A stretch of DNA of 64,000 bases from NCBI GenBank assembly GCA_036397755.1, contig DASWII010000026.1:1-64000 (forward strand), in the 5' to 3' direction. The notes beneath the pieces are model-generated. The model did not search any database and was not told where the DNA came from. It worked only from the letters and a program-made list of their open reading frames with translations. Origin of the DNA: CAMYLY01 sp036397755 (GTDB lineage: Bacteria; Gemmatimonadota; Gemmatimonadetes; Gemmatimonadales; GWC2-71-9). Position 1 is the first letter of the stretch, and each line of letters starts with the position of its first letter. The translations under genes and the position numbers were made by a program. Below, in pieces: positions 46,195 through 57,300 of the stretch.

Positions 46195-47149
46195 AGAACT
46201 CCTCGAACCAGCTCACGAACTCGCCGATGCCGCTCTCGATGTCGACGGTCGGGCGATAACCCAACACCTCGCGTGCCTTCGTGATCTCGGCATAAGTGCG
46301 CCGCACGTCCCCCGGCTGCTCCGGAAGCGGCTCGACGCGAGGCTCCGTGCCCAACTGGCGAGCGATGAGCTCGATCAACCTCGACAGCGATACGGTGGTG
46401 GATTCCCCCAGGTTGAATATCTCGAAACCCGTCTCGTCCTTTGCGGTCCAGTCCACGGCGCCAAGGACCCCTTGGACAATGTCGCGCACGTGCGTGTAAT
46501 CGCGCTCAGTCGACCCATCTCCAAACCGTTGGATGGGACTTCCACCCCGGATCAGTCGCGTGAACTTGTGGATGGCAAGATCCGGACGTTGACGAGCACC
46601 GTACACGGTGAAGAACCGTAACGCGGCCACCCGCAGACCATACAGGTATCCATGCGCCGAGCAGAGCAACTCGCCCGCCCGTTTCGTGGCGGCGTAGGGC
46701 GAAATCGGGTCCACGCATGGAAGGTCCTCGGAAAACGGAACCTCCGGAGCATTGCCGTACACGGACGACGAGGAGCCGAACACGAACCGCCGCACGCCTT
46801 GACGGCGGCACGCCTCCAGGACGGCAACCGTCCCACCGACGTTGATGGACGTGTAGAGCTCCGGATCTTCGATGCTGGGCCGCACCCCCGCGCGCGCGGC
46901 CAGGTGGACGACCACATCCGCCCCCCTCAGCACCCGCTCCATGGCCAAACGATCGCGGATGTCCTGCGTAATGAGTTCGAAGTTCGCAAATCCGCTCAGC
47001 TCCGCAACGCCGGCGTCTTTGAGCTCGCGGCCGTAGAACGGGTCGAAGTTGTCCACCCCTCGCACCACGCATCCACGTTCCAGCAGCGCGCGCGAACAAT
47101 GGCTCCCGATGAATCCCGCGGCACCAGTCACCACGATCACTTCAGACAC
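46157..47149 (-). CDS. NAD-dependent epimerase, UDP-glucuronate 4-epimerase-like
   Basis: 330 aa from GTG 47149. Extended SDR: VTGAAGFIGSHCSRALL, VDNFDPFYGRELK, SPYAATKRAGELL with YxxxK, RFFTVYGARQRPDLA. The DNFDPFY and RFFTVYG stretches resemble UDP-GlcA 4-epimerases, which would make UDP-GalA from the product of Ugd downstream in the operon. GGAG lies 8 nt before GTG 47149; a GTG 9 bases further up is possible. Confidence 0.8.
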   Translation of the reverse strand: MSEVIVVTGAAGFIGSHCSRALLERGCVVRGVDNFDPFYGRELKDAGVAELSGFANFELITQDIRDRLAMERVLRGADVVVHLAARAGVRPSIEDPELYTSINVGGTVAVLEACRRQGVRRFVFGSSSSVYGNAPEVPFSEDLPCVDPISPYAATKRAGELLCSAHGYLYGLRVAALRFFTVYGARQRPDLAIHKFTRLIRGGSPIQRFGDGSTERDYTHVRDIVQGVLGAVDWTAKDETGFEIFNLGESTTVSLSRLIELIARQLGTEPRVEPLPEQPGDVRRTYAEITKAREVLGYRPTVDIESGIGEFVSWFEEFYGGQRISAARAS

Positions 47150-48080
47150 TGACGACACTCCGGAAATACGGGACGGTCCTGCGCAGTCCCTCCTCGAGCG
47201 GCACCCGCGGCTCCCATGCCAACTCCCGCTTCGCGCGGCTGATGTCGGGCCGCCGCTGTTTGGGATCGTCGATGGGCAGTGGGCGCAGCTGGATCGGCGA
47301 CGTCGTTCCCGTGCACTCCCGCACCAGTTCGGCCAATTGCAGCACGGTGAACTCTCCGGGGTTACCGATGTTGGTGGGGTTGGCGCTCCCCCGCTCGAAG
47401 AGGCGCATGATCCCCTCGATCAGGTCGTCGACGTAGCAGAACGACCGTGTCTGCGTCCCGTCACCGTACACGGTCAGCGGCTCGCCCTTCAGGGCCTGGA
47501 CAATGAAATTGGACACCACCCGGCCATCACTCGGCCGCATCCGCGGTCCGTAGGTATTGAAGATGCGGACGATGCGGGTGTCCAGCCCGTGCGTGCGATG
47601 GTAGGCCATCGTCATCGCTTCGGCGAACCGCTTGGCTTCGTCGTACACCCCCCGAGGTCCGATCGGATTCACATTGCCCCAGTAGGTCTCGGGCTGCGGG
47701 TGCACCAGCGGATCGCCATACACCTCCGAGGTGCTGGCGAGGAAGAATCTGGCCCCTTTGGCCTTGGCCAACCCCAGCGCGTTGTGCGTTCCGAGTGACC
47801 CCACTTTGAGGGTCTGAATGGGCAACTCGAGGTAATCGATCGGACTTGCCGGAGACGCAAAATGGAACACCGCTCCTATCGCACCCTCGACCTCGATGAA
47901 CCGCGAGACGTCATGACGGATCAAGCTGAAGCGACGCTCGCGTTCGAGGTGAGCCAGGTTCGCCGGGTTTCCCGTGACGATGTTGTCGATCCCGATCACC
48001 TCGTGCCCGTCGCGCAGCAGGCGATCGGTCAGGTGCGATCCGAGGAATCCGGCCGCGCCCGTGACCACCACTCGCATCAT
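47142..48080 (-). CDS. UDP-glucuronate decarboxylase (UDP-xylose synthase)
   Basis: 312 aa. Extended SDR with VTGAAGFLGSHLTDRLL, VFHFASPASPIDYLE, STSEVYGDPLVHPQPE, GPRGVYDEAKRFAEA and RIFNTYGPRMRPSDGRVVSNF, which match UXS/ArnA-type decarboxylases. Converts UDP-GlcA to UDP-xylose. ATGA overlap with ugd upstream. Confidence 0.92.
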   Translation of the reverse strand: MMRVVVTGAAGFLGSHLTDRLLRDGHEVIGIDNIVTGNPANLAHLERERRFSLIRHDVSRFIEVEGAIGAVFHFASPASPIDYLELPIQTLKVGSLGTHNALGLAKAKGARFFLASTSEVYGDPLVHPQPETYWGNVNPIGPRGVYDEAKRFAEAMTMAYHRTHGLDTRIVRIFNTYGPRMRPSDGRVVSNFIVQALKGEPLTVYGDGTQTRSFCYVDDLIEGIMRLFERGSANPTNIGNPGEFTVLQLAELVRECTGTTSPIQLRPLPIDDPKQRRPDISRAKRELAWEPRVPLEEGLRRTVPYFRSVVSV

Positions 48081-49384
48081 ACCGGCTGCCTTCCGAGACT
48101 CAGATACGAGAACTCCAGCTGCCGCATCCGCTCGGGGCGGTAGAGATTACGTCCGTCGACCACGAGCGGCGACTTCATGGCCGCCTTCATGCGACCGAAG
48201 TTGGGATTGCGGTACTCAAACCACTCGGTCACGATCACGAGGGCGCTCGCGTCTTCGAGCGCGTCGTAGGCGTTCCCGTAGTACTCGACGCGGTCCGCGA
48301 ACACACGGCGGGCAGTCCGCAGGGCTTCGGGATCGTGCGCACGGACCCTCGCGCCGGCCGCCAACAACGTCTCGATCAGATCGATCGCCGGACTCTCGCG
48401 CATATCGTCGGTCTGCGCCTTGAACGCCAAACCCCACACGGCAACGGTGTGACCCGCAAGGTCACTGCCCAAGACTCCCATGAGTTTGTGCGCCAGCAGG
48501 CCCTTTTGCCGTCGGTTGACATCCTCCACCGCCCGGAGCACGTCGAGCGGCACGCCGACGTCTTCTCCGGTCCGGATCAGCGCCTGCACATCCTTGGGGA
48601 AGCACGATCCGCCGTATCCCGGGCCCGGGAACAGGAACGCCGGTCCGATGCGCCCGTCGCTCCCGATCCCTTTCCGGACTTGGCTCACATCCGCGCCCAC
48701 CCGCTCACAGAGTTCGGCGATCTGATTCATGAAGGAGATACGCGTCGCCAGCATCGCATTCGCGGCGTATTTGGTCACCTCCGCGGAGGGGATGTCCATG
48801 AACAGGATCGGGTTCCCAGTCCGCACAAACGGCGCGTACAGCTCGCGCAGCACCTCGGCGGCCTCGTCGGAATCCACCCCCACCACCACTCGGTCGGGCT
48901 TCATGAAGTCATCGACCGCCGCCCCCTCCTTGAGAAACTCGGGATTGGAGCACACGTGGAATGGCACGGCGGTTCTGGAGGCGATCTCCGCCCGTACTCT
49001 CGCGGCCGTGCCGACGGGAACCGTGCTCTTGGTGATCACGACCTTCGAGGCGACCATGTGGTCACCGATGGTGCGCGCCACATCGAGCACGTGCTTCAGG
49101 TCTGCCGAGCCATCTTCGTCCGGCGGGGTGCCCACCGCGATGAATATCACCTCGGCCGACTCGACGGCGGCACCGACATCCGTGGTGAAACTCAGCCGTC
49201 CCTCACGCAAGTTCGACTCGACGAGAGGTTGGAGCCCCGGCTCGTAAATGGGGATTTCCCCACGGCGGAGTCCCTCGATCTTGTCGCCGTCGAGGTCCGC
49301 GCAGACGACGTCGTTGCCGGTCTCGGCAAGGCACGATCCGACCACCAAGCCGACGTACCCCGTCCCGACGACCGCGACTTTCAC
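48077..49384 (-). CDS. ugd: UDP-glucose 6-dehydrogenase
   Basis: 435 aa. Oxidises UDP-glucose to UDP-glucuronate, feeding the decarboxylase and epimerase next to it. KVAVVGTGYVGLVVGSCLAE, VAVGTPPDEDGSADL, and the catalytic Cys in GPGYGGSCFPKDV. GTG 49384 overlaps the wbpA-like stop as GTGA. Confidence 0.96.
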   Translation of the reverse strand: MKVAVVGTGYVGLVVGSCLAETGNDVVCADLDGDKIEGLRRGEIPIYEPGLQPLVESNLREGRLSFTTDVGAAVESAEVIFIAVGTPPDEDGSADLKHVLDVARTIGDHMVASKVVITKSTVPVGTAARVRAEIASRTAVPFHVCSNPEFLKEGAAVDDFMKPDRVVVGVDSDEAAEVLRELYAPFVRTGNPILFMDIPSAEVTKYAANAMLATRISFMNQIAELCERVGADVSQVRKGIGSDGRIGPAFLFPGPGYGGSCFPKDVQALIRTGEDVGVPLDVLRAVEDVNRRQKGLLAHKLMGVLGSDLAGHTVAVWGLAFKAQTDDMRESPAIDLIETLLAAGARVRAHDPEALRTARRVFADRVEYYGNAYDALEDASALVIVTEWFEYRNPNFGRMKAAMKSPLVVDGRNLYRPERMRQLEFSYLSLGRQPV

Positions 49385-50679
49385 TGGTCCCCCCTGGGCA
49401 GGACGTGTCGCGTATCCACGACCTTGCGGCTGTGCCGCAGAACCACGGCATAATCCACCGTGCTGTGATCGGTCGTAATGACGACGCAGTCGGCCGCGCT
49501 CAGTATCTCGGGCGTGAGCGGCCGCGAGGCAAGTTCGACGCCTTCATCTTCGAAGTGCGCAACAAAGGGATCGTGATAGCTGATCTCGGCCCCTTGCCGC
49601 CGGAGCAGCCGGATCACGTCGATGGCCGGGCTTTCGCGCAGATCGTCGATGTCCTTCTTGTACGCCACGCCCAGGACGAGGATCTTGGCCCCACGCACCG
49701 AGCGCGCGTCCTCATTCAACGCCTCGGAGATCTTCCGAACCCAGAACGTGGGCATCTCCGAGTTCACCTCGCCCGCCACCTCGATGAAGCGGGTCTTGTA
49801 GTTGAGCCCACGCATCTTCCACGCGAGATAGTGCGGGTCGATCGGTATGCAGTGCCCGCCCAAACCCGGTCCCGGGGTAAACCGCATGAAGCCGAATGGC
49901 TTGGTGCTGGCCGCCTCGATGACCTCCCAGACGTCCACGCCAAGCTTGTCGCACACGATCGCCATTTCGTTGGCGAGACCGATGTTGACGCTGCGAAACG
50001 TGTTCTCCAGCAGCTTGACCAGTTCGGCGGCCTCGGGCGACGACACAGGCACGAGCGCGTCGAACACGGGGGCATACAGCGCCAGCAACACGCGCCCACA
50101 CGCGGGCGTCACCCCGCCCAGCACCTTGGGCGTGTTCCGCGTGCCCCACACCGGATTGCCGGGGTCGACGCGCTCGGGACTGAACGCCAGAAACACGTCC
50201 ACGCCCACGGTGAGGCCTTTCGCCTCGAGATGGGGTAGCAGCAGCTCCCGCGTCGTGCCGGGATAGGTCGTGCTCTCGAGCACGATCACCTGGCCGGGCC
50301 GGGCCGAGTGCCGGACGGATTCCGCCACGGCCAGCACGAACGAGATGTCGGGGTCTTTGGTCTTGGACAGGGGTGTCGGCACGCAGATCGACACCACATC
50401 GACTTCACCAAGGCGGCTCATGTCGGTCGTGGCGCTGATTCGCCCGTCCCGCACGAGCGGCTGGAGGCGATCGGTGGCCACGTCCTGGATATGCGACCGG
50501 CCGGCGTTCACCGCGTCGACCACATCGCGCTTCACGTCGAACCCCAGCACCCGATAGCCAGCCGCGGCGGCTTCCACCGCCAGGGGCAGCCCCACGTACC
50601 CCAAACCCACAATGCCGAACACAGCGGATCGATCCGCCGCCTTTTGGATCAACTCGCGCTCAAACCCCACCGCAGTCAT
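49381..50679 (-). CDS. Nucleotide sugar dehydrogenase, WbpA-like
   Basis: 432 aa. Four-electron oxidation of a UDP-HexNAc at C6; closest in motifs to UDP-N-acetyl-glucosamine 6-dehydrogenase. VGLGYVGLPLAVEAA, AFSPERVDPGNPVWGTRNTPKVLGG and catalytic Cys in GPGLGGHCIPIDPHYLAWK. ATG 50679 overlaps the wbpB-like stop by 4 nt with GGAGG just upstream. With the three genes behind it, it fits the UDP-GlcNAc3NAcA pathway. Confidence 0.9.
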   Translation of the reverse strand: MTAVGFERELIQKAADRSAVFGIVGLGYVGLPLAVEAAAAGYRVLGFDVKRDVVDAVNAGRSHIQDVATDRLQPLVRDGRISATTDMSRLGEVDVVSICVPTPLSKTKDPDISFVLAVAESVRHSARPGQVIVLESTTYPGTTRELLLPHLEAKGLTVGVDVFLAFSPERVDPGNPVWGTRNTPKVLGGVTPACGRVLLALYAPVFDALVPVSSPEAAELVKLLENTFRSVNIGLANEMAIVCDKLGVDVWEVIEAASTKPFGFMRFTPGPGLGGHCIPIDPHYLAWKMRGLNYKTRFIEVAGEVNSEMPTFWVRKISEALNEDARSVRGAKILVLGVAYKKDIDDLRESPAIDVIRLLRRQGAEISYHDPFVAHFEDEGVELASRPLTPEILSAADCVVITTDHSTVDYAVVLRHSRKVVDTRHVLPRGDQ

Positions 50680-51692
50680 AGTCCTCCAATGTGTTCGGCC
50701 GCGCCATCCGCCCGCATCGAGCGCGAGGCCGCCTCGAGGATACGCACGACGGCGATCCCCTGCTCCACGGTGACACGGGGCGGTTCCTCGCCACGGGCCA
50801 CGCGAGTGAAATGCTCCAACTCGGCCCGAAGCGGCTCGACATTGGGCACCCGCGGGATGATCACGTCTCCCTCGCGGATCGCGAGGCTCTCCCCATACGA
50901 CGCGTAGTCCGGCGGCCGCGACACCCCCTTGTCGTAGATCTTGAGCTTCTCCCGAGGCTGCATGTCGTCGAACACCACCATCTTCTGTGACCCCACCACG
51001 GTGAGGCGCCGCTCCTTGTGCGGATCGAGCCACGACATCTGGACATGTGCCAGCGCACCGGACCGGAACGTCATCGTCATGAACACGACATCCTCGATCC
51101 CCGGCTGCAAGTAGCTGCGTCCCTGCGCGGCAACCGATTCCGGGATCTCGGAGAGCAGCTCCAGGGCCACGGACACATCGTGCGGGCCGAAACTCCACAG
51201 GGCGTTCTCGTCGGGCCGCACCTGACCGAGGTTCACCCGCTGACTGTACAGGTAGTACACGGTTCCCAAGCCACCGCCCTGCACCATGTCCCGCAGATAT
51301 TGCAGTGCCGGATGGAACACCAGGAGGTGTCCGACCAGCACCGGCACGCCGGACGCGGCGGCGCGCTCGCCGATCCTCGCAGCCTCGGCTACCGACAGGG
51401 CGAACGGCTTCTCGACCAGCACCGGGAGGCCGCGGTCGATCGCCGCCAGCGCGATGTCGGCGTGACTCGCCGCCGGCGTGGCGATCACCACCGCCTCCGC
51501 GGCGTCGAGCGCCGGGCCGAGTTCCGAGGTTATCACACCGACCGCCGGAAACTGCACCCGCAGGGCCTCGCACCGATCCTGCCGCACGTCGCATACCGCC
51601 ACGAGGTCGACGCCGGGCAGGCCCGACAGCGTGCGGACGTGGTTGCGACCCCACCCACCGGCACCGACGACCGCCACTCGCAACCGACTCAT
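50676..51692 (-). CDS. Gfo/Idh/MocA oxidoreductase, WbpB-like
   Basis: 338 aa. N-terminal Rossmann fold VAVVGAGGWGRNHVRTL, then EKPFALSVAEAARIG (conserved EKP) and GPHDVSVALELL. WbpB oxidises C3 of a UDP-HexNAcA, after which WbpE transfers an amino group. Overlaps both neighbours by 4 nt. Substrate inferred from the operon. Confidence 0.85.
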   Translation of the reverse strand: MSRLRVAVVGAGGWGRNHVRTLSGLPGVDLVAVCDVRQDRCEALRVQFPAVGVITSELGPALDAAEAVVIATPAASHADIALAAIDRGLPVLVEKPFALSVAEAARIGERAAASGVPVLVGHLLVFHPALQYLRDMVQGGGLGTVYYLYSQRVNLGQVRPDENALWSFGPHDVSVALELLSEIPESVAAQGRSYLQPGIEDVVFMTMTFRSGALAHVQMSWLDPHKERRLTVVGSQKMVVFDDMQPREKLKIYDKGVSRPPDYASYGESLAIREGDVIIPRVPNVEPLRAELEHFTRVARGEEPPRVTVEQGIAVVRILEAASRSMRADGAAEHIGGL

Positions 51693-52810
51693 CGATAGAA
51701 CTCCCGCACGGCGTCGACCACGCGATCCTGCTGGTCGTCCGTCAGTTCAGGGTAGATGGGAAGGGACAGCACCTCCGCGCTCGCGCCCTCCGCCACCGGC
51801 AACTGCCCCTGCCGGTAGCCCAGCTCCTGAAAACACGGCTGGAGGTGAAGCGGCGTGGGATAATAGACCGCGCACCCGATCTGACGCGCACGCAAGTGCG
51901 CCTGCAACTCGTCGCGACGGTCTCCCCGGATCGTGTACTGATGGAACGTGTGCTCGTTCCCCCGATCGGTCACCGGGCAATGCACCTCCGCGACATCGTC
52001 GAAGCACTCCGCGTAGCGCGCCGCCCGCGCCCGCCGCGTGGCGTTCCACTGGTCGAGATGCGCGAGCTTGCGGAGCAAGACCGCTGCTTGCAGCGTGTCC
52101 AACCTGCTGTTCGTCCCCACCTCCTCGTGATGGTACTGCTTTGCGCCTCCATGGGTGCGAAGCCTGCGGAGCCGTTCGGCCAACCCCTCGTCGCTGGTGA
52201 CGATCATCCCGCCGTCGCCCCATCCACCGAGGTTCTTGCTCGGGAAGAAGGAAAACGCCCCGGTGAGTCCCACCGTGCCCGCGTGTACCGTGCGATCACG
52301 GAGGACGCGCCGCGCACCGATCGCTTGAGCCGCGTCCTCGACGATCTTCAAGCCGTGGGCGCTTGCCGTCGTCGCCAATCGCTCGATCGGCGCCATTTGC
52401 CCGAAGAGATGCACCGGCTCGATGGCTCGGGTACGATCCGTGACCGCCGCCTCGACGAGATCGGGATCGATGTTGTAGGTCCGCGGGTCGATATCCACGA
52501 ATCGCGGTCGCCCGCCGGCGTTCACCACCGCCCCGGCGGTCGCGAAGAAGCTGAACGGCGTCGTGATGACCTCATCACCCGGGCGGAGATCCAGCGCTCG
52601 GAAGGAGAGTAACAGGGCGTCCGTCCCACTGGCGCAGGCCACCGCGGCCCCGGCACCGCAATACGCGGCCACCGCCGTCTCGAGCGCGCCCACCGCCGGC
52701 CCCATGATGAACTGCTGCGTCTCGACCACGTCGAGCAGCGCAGGCAGCACGTCGTCACGCAGGGTGGCGAACTGGGCCTTGAGGTCGAGAAGCGGAACCG
52801 GGCTCGTCAT
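51689..52810 (-). CDS. DegT/DnrJ-family sugar aminotransferase, WbpE-like
   Basis: 373 aa. PLP enzyme; the cofactor Lys is in SFFPSKNLGGWGDGG, with EDAAQAIGA and the HTFHQYTIR stretch typical of 3- or 4-amino sugars. In the WbpA-B-E-D set it forms the 3-amino group. ATG 52810; 46-bp gap to the acetyltransferase upstream. Confidence 0.93.
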   Translation of the reverse strand: MTSPVPLLDLKAQFATLRDDVLPALLDVVETQQFIMGPAVGALETAVAAYCGAGAAVACASGTDALLLSFRALDLRPGDEVITTPFSFFATAGAVVNAGGRPRFVDIDPRTYNIDPDLVEAAVTDRTRAIEPVHLFGQMAPIERLATTASAHGLKIVEDAAQAIGARRVLRDRTVHAGTVGLTGAFSFFPSKNLGGWGDGGMIVTSDEGLAERLRRLRTHGGAKQYHHEEVGTNSRLDTLQAAVLLRKLAHLDQWNATRRARAARYAECFDDVAEVHCPVTDRGNEHTFHQYTIRGDRRDELQAHLRARQIGCAVYYPTPLHLQPCFQELGYRQGQLPVAEGASAEVLSLPIYPELTDDQQDRVVDAVREFYR

Positions 52811-52856
52811 CGCAAGTGCAAGAGAGGCAGAACGTTACCGTTGAACGAGCGCCCGG

Positions 52857-53426
52857 TCAAACCGCGCGAACGACTCCGCGGTCTTCCCGGTACACCGCCC
52901 CGCACCGCTCGCACGAGCCCTGCCCATCTCCGAGATGGAGGCGCTCGCCACAGTGACACATCCACCCCACCCGACGCGCCGGCACTCCCACCATGAGCGC
53001 GTGCGGAGGAACGTCCGAGGTCACCACCGCGCCCGCGCCAACGAACGCGAACTCGCCCAGCGTGACCCCGCAGACGACCGTGGCGTTGGCGCCGATCGAC
53101 GCACCTCGTTTGACCACCGTCTCCTGGTATTCGCCGCGCCGCGACACGTTGGCCCGCGGAGTGGAGACGTTGGTGAAGACGCACGACGGGCCGCAGAACA
53201 CGTCGTCTTCGAGAATGACGCCCTCGTACACGGACACGTTGTTCTGGATCTTCACGTTGTTACCGATGCGAGCCTTCGGCATCACCACCACGTTCTGCCC
53301 AAGACTGCAGCGCTCGCCGATCACCGCGCCGGGCATGATATGGCAGAAGTGCCAGATCTTGGTTCCGGCGCCGATCTGAGCGCCGTCATCCACATAGGCA
53401 CTCTCATGCACGAAATAGTCAGTCAC
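52857..53426 (-). CDS. Left-handed beta-helix acetyltransferase, WbpD-like
   Basis: 189 aa. Hexapeptide repeats from AYVDDGAQIGAGTKIWHF through GASIGANATVVCGVTLGEFAFVGAGAVV form the beta-helix that N-acetylates a 3-amino UDP-sugar. The C-terminal end has four cysteines (MCHCGERL and CERCGAVY), a likely zinc knuckle. 9 bp after murB. Confidence 0.9.
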   Translation of the reverse strand: MTDYFVHESAYVDDGAQIGAGTKIWHFCHIMPGAVIGERCSLGQNVVVMPKARIGNNVKIQNNVSVYEGVILEDDVFCGPSCVFTNVSTPRANVSRRGEYQETVVKRGASIGANATVVCGVTLGEFAFVGAGAVVTSDVPPHALMVGVPARRVGWMCHCGERLHLGDGQGSCERCGAVYREDRGVVRAV

Positions 53427-53435
53427 ACCACACCC

Positions 53436-54368
53436 TCACGGAATGCTCTTGACTTCGAGAATCAACTCGACACCGAACACGCGGGCCACCGTGTCACGGA
53501 CGCCGTCAATCACCGCTCGGACGTCCGCTGCCGTCGCCGACCCGAGGTTGACGATGTAGTTGGCGTGCTTGTGCGAAACCTGCGCGTCACCCACCCTGAA
53601 CCCTTTGAGCCCCGCGGCATCGATGAGCTGGCCGGCCGTACGCGGACCCTCCGGATCCACGGCGTCCGCCGGCGGGTTGCGAAACACGGAGCCGCAACAC
53701 CGCTCGTTGAACGGTGTGCCGGACTTTCTCCATTGAAAGTGCCGTTGAATGTCGGCCTCCAGTTCCCTGCGGTCGCCATCCTCCAGTCGGACCGTGGCGG
53801 CGACCACGACGCCGACCGGCACACCCGCGTCGCGGTACCGCCACGGGAGGGCGCTTCCCGCAACGCTGCGCAGCGAGCCGTCCGGAGCGACCACCTCGAC
53901 CATCTCGGTCACCTGACTGAAATCCTGACCGTGTGCGCCCGCATTCATGACGACCCCTCCCCCCACGGCGCCGGGAACGCCCACGAGCCGCTGCAGGCCC
54001 TGGAGGCCCGCCGCGGCCGTGAGCCGAGCCAGCCGCGGCGTGGGGACGCCGGCCCCGATCCGCCACCGCGACGGATCGCCGTCGACGGACCGCGCAATGT
54101 CATCCAGGCCGCGCCCGACGCGCACGACCACACCGCGGAAACCACTGTCGGCCACGAGCACGTTGGAGCCGAGTCCGAGCGCGATCCAGGGGACTCCCTC
54201 GTCCGTCGCACGCCGTATCACAGCCGTCACCAACTCGACGGATGTTGGGTGCGCGACGGCGTCCGCAGGTCCGCCGATACGATACGTGGTGTAGGACGCC
54301 AGCGACACGTCGCGCTCCACCCGGAGTCCCGCGATGCCCTGTAATACATCCGCGCTCGTCGTGCTCAC
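53436..54368 (-). CDS. murB: UDP-N-acetylmuramate dehydrogenase
   Basis: 310 aa. FAD enzyme of peptidoglycan precursor synthesis. FAD-binding YRIGGPADAVAHP and GLGSNVLVADSGFRGVVV, catalytic Ser in GSVFRNPP, and SHKHANYIVNLG near the end. GTG 54368 overlaps the carB stop as GTGA. Set between carB and the WbpD-like gene rather than in a mur cluster. Confidence 0.96.
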   Translation of the reverse strand: MSTTSADVLQGIAGLRVERDVSLASYTTYRIGGPADAVAHPTSVELVTAVIRRATDEGVPWIALGLGSNVLVADSGFRGVVVRVGRGLDDIARSVDGDPSRWRIGAGVPTPRLARLTAAAGLQGLQRLVGVPGAVGGGVVMNAGAHGQDFSQVTEMVEVVAPDGSLRSVAGSALPWRYRDAGVPVGVVVAATVRLEDGDRRELEADIQRHFQWRKSGTPFNERCCGSVFRNPPADAVDPEGPRTAGQLIDAAGLKGFRVGDAQVSHKHANYIVNLGSATAADVRAVIDGVRDTVARVFGVELILEVKSIP

Positions 54369-57300
54369 CGCACCGCTCCGAGCCCGTGGAGCGCGCTCAC
54401 GACGCGCCCGGTCGCCCAGCGACTCCCCTCGTGCCATTCCTGCAGGGACCGCACCGACCCGGCACGGCTGCGTAACGCCAGCACGGCGTCGCACGCGGCG
54501 CTCGCGGCCGACATGGTGGTCGCATAGGGAATCCGATGCAGAATGGCCGCCCGGCGAATGCTGTAGTCGTCCCGCTGCGTGAGCTTGCCGAGCGGCGTGT
54601 TGATCACGAATTGGACAGCTCCGGACACAATGAGGTCCGTGGCGTTGGGCCTGCCCTCGTACACCTTGAGCACTCGTTCCGTAGGCACGCCACGCCCCGA
54701 CAGGAACCGAGCCGTTCCTTCGGTCGCCACGATCCGCAGCCCCATCTCGTGAAAGCGGCGCGCGATGGGCAGCACGGTTTTCTTGTCGCGATCGTTCACC
54801 GTGATGAACACCGTTCCCTCAAGCGGCAACGCCCCGTCCGCCGCGATCTGCGCCTTGGCAAACGCCATCCCAAAGCTGTCCGCAATGCCCATCACCTCGC
54901 CGGTCGATCGCATTTCCGGACCGAGGATCACATCGACATTGGGCAGCTTCGTGAAGGGAAACACGGCCTCCTTTACCGCCACACCCGTCATGGTCGGCTC
55001 TTCGGTCAACCCGAGGTCCACCAGGGTGTGGCCCAGCATGACGCCGGCGGCGAGCTTGGCCAGCGGCACCCCCGTGGCCTTTCCCACGAACGGCACCGTC
55101 CGCGACGCGCGCGGATTCACCTCGAGAACGTACACCACGCCGTCGCGGACGGCGTACTGCGCGTTGATCAGCCCCACGACCCCGAGCGCCTTGGCAAACG
55201 CAATCGTGTGACGCCGCATCTCGTCGGCGTGGCGCTCTTCGAGCAGATACGGCGGGATCACGCACGCCGAGTCACCCGAGTGCACCCCCGCGTCCTCGAT
55301 GTGTTGCATCACGCCGCCGATCACGCAGTCGGTGCCGTCCGCGATGGCATCGACGTCCGCCTCGAACGCGTCCTCGAGAAACCGGTCGACGAGGACCGGG
55401 TGGCTTGGGGACACCCGTACGGCGCTGCGGAAGTACCCGCGGAGCGTCGGTTCGTCGTACACGATCTCCATCGCGCGTCCTCCCAGGACATACGACGGAC
55501 GCACCAGCACCGGGTAGCCGATGCGCCCGGCGATCTCGACGGCCTCCTCCACCGTCGACGCCGTGCCGTTCGGCGGCTGCGTCACGCCGAGCTCCCGCGT
55601 CAGCGCCTCGAACCGCCTCCGGTCCTCGGCCGCGTCGATGGCATCCGGGCTGGTCCCCAGGATCGTGACCCCGGCGGCCTCCAACCCGCGCGCCAGCTTG
55701 AGGGGCGTCTGTCCCCCGAGCTGCACCACGACGCCTCGCGGCCGCTCCAAGTGCACGATCTCCAGCACGTCCTCGAGCGTCAGCGGCTCGAAGTACAGCT
55801 TGTCGGAGATGTCGAAGTCGGTCGACACGGTCTCCGGGTTGGAGTTGATCATGATCGTGCGGTAGCCCAGTTCGCGCATCGCCAACCCCGCGCGCACGCA
55901 GCAGTAGTCGAACTCCACGCCCTGCCCGATCCGGTTGGGCCCGCTCCCCAGGATCACGACACCCTGATCCCCCAACGCCTCCGACTCGTTTTCGTCCTCG
56001 TAGCTCGAGTAGTAGTACGGCGTGGCCGAGGGGAATTCCCCCGCGCACGTGTCGACCACCTTGAAGCTGGCGTGGATTCCGTGACGCCAGCGTTCGGTCC
56101 GCACCGCGTCCTCGGTCATCCCGCGAAGGTCCGCCAGCTGGCGATCGGAGAATCCCATGCGCTTCATGCGGCGGAGGAAGGCCGCATCGACGACGGCGGC
56201 ATCACGGTAGTCGGCCTCAGCGTCGATCAGCTCGAGCAATTGATGCACGAACCAGGGGTCGATGCTCGTGAGTCCGGCGACCTCGTCGGGCGCCATTCCC
56301 GCCTCGAGCGCCCGCTTGATCTGAAACACCCGCTCCGGCGTCGCCGTGCGCAGGGCGACCCGGAGCTCGTCGACCTCGCCCGATTCGAGCCGATCGTCCT
56401 CCAGCGATCCCGTCACCCACCCCGCGCGGTCGATCTCCAACGCCCGCAGGCCCTTCTGGAACGCCTCCTTGAACGTCCGCCCGATGGCCATCGACTCACC
56501 GACGGACTTCATCTGCGTCGTGAGGCGGCGGTCCGCGGCCGGGAACTTCTCGAACGCGAAGCGAGGGAACTTGGCGACGACATAGTCGAGGACGGGCTCG
56601 AACGAGGCCGGCGTCGTCTTGGTGATGTCGTTGGGAAGCTCGTCCAGCGTATAACCGACGGCGAGCTTCGTGCCGATACGCGCAATGGGGAATCCCGTCG
56701 CTTTGGACGCCAACGCGGACGAGCGGGACACCCGCGGGTTCATCTCGATGGTGAGCATCTCACCCGTCGAGGGGTCTATCGCAAACTGGATATTGCACCC
56801 ACCGGCATCGACCCCGATCTCCCGGATGATGGCGATGGCGGCGTCCCGCATCACCTGATACTCCCGGTCCGTCAACGTCATGGCGGGCGCCACCGTGATC
56901 GAGTCACCGGTGTGCACACCCATCGGATCGAAGTTCTCGATCGAGCAGATCACCACGACGTTGTCGCGGCAGTCCCGCATCACCTCGAGCTCGAACTCCT
57001 TCCACCCCAAGACGGATCGTTCGACCAACGCCGTGCCGACCGGAGACAGGCTGAGCGCACGCCCAACCTGGTATTCGAACTCCTCGCGGTTGTACGCGAC
57101 GCCGCCGCCGGTTCCGCCCAGCGTGAACGACGGGCGAATGATGGCCGGGTACCCCGCGGTGTCCACGAGCGCCATGGCCTCATCGAGCGAGCCGACCACG
57201 GCGCCGGCGGGGCACGCGAGACCGATCCGCTCCATTGCCGCCGCGAACTCGCGACGGTCCTCGGCCATGGTGATGGCGCGCGCGTCGGCGCCGATCAACT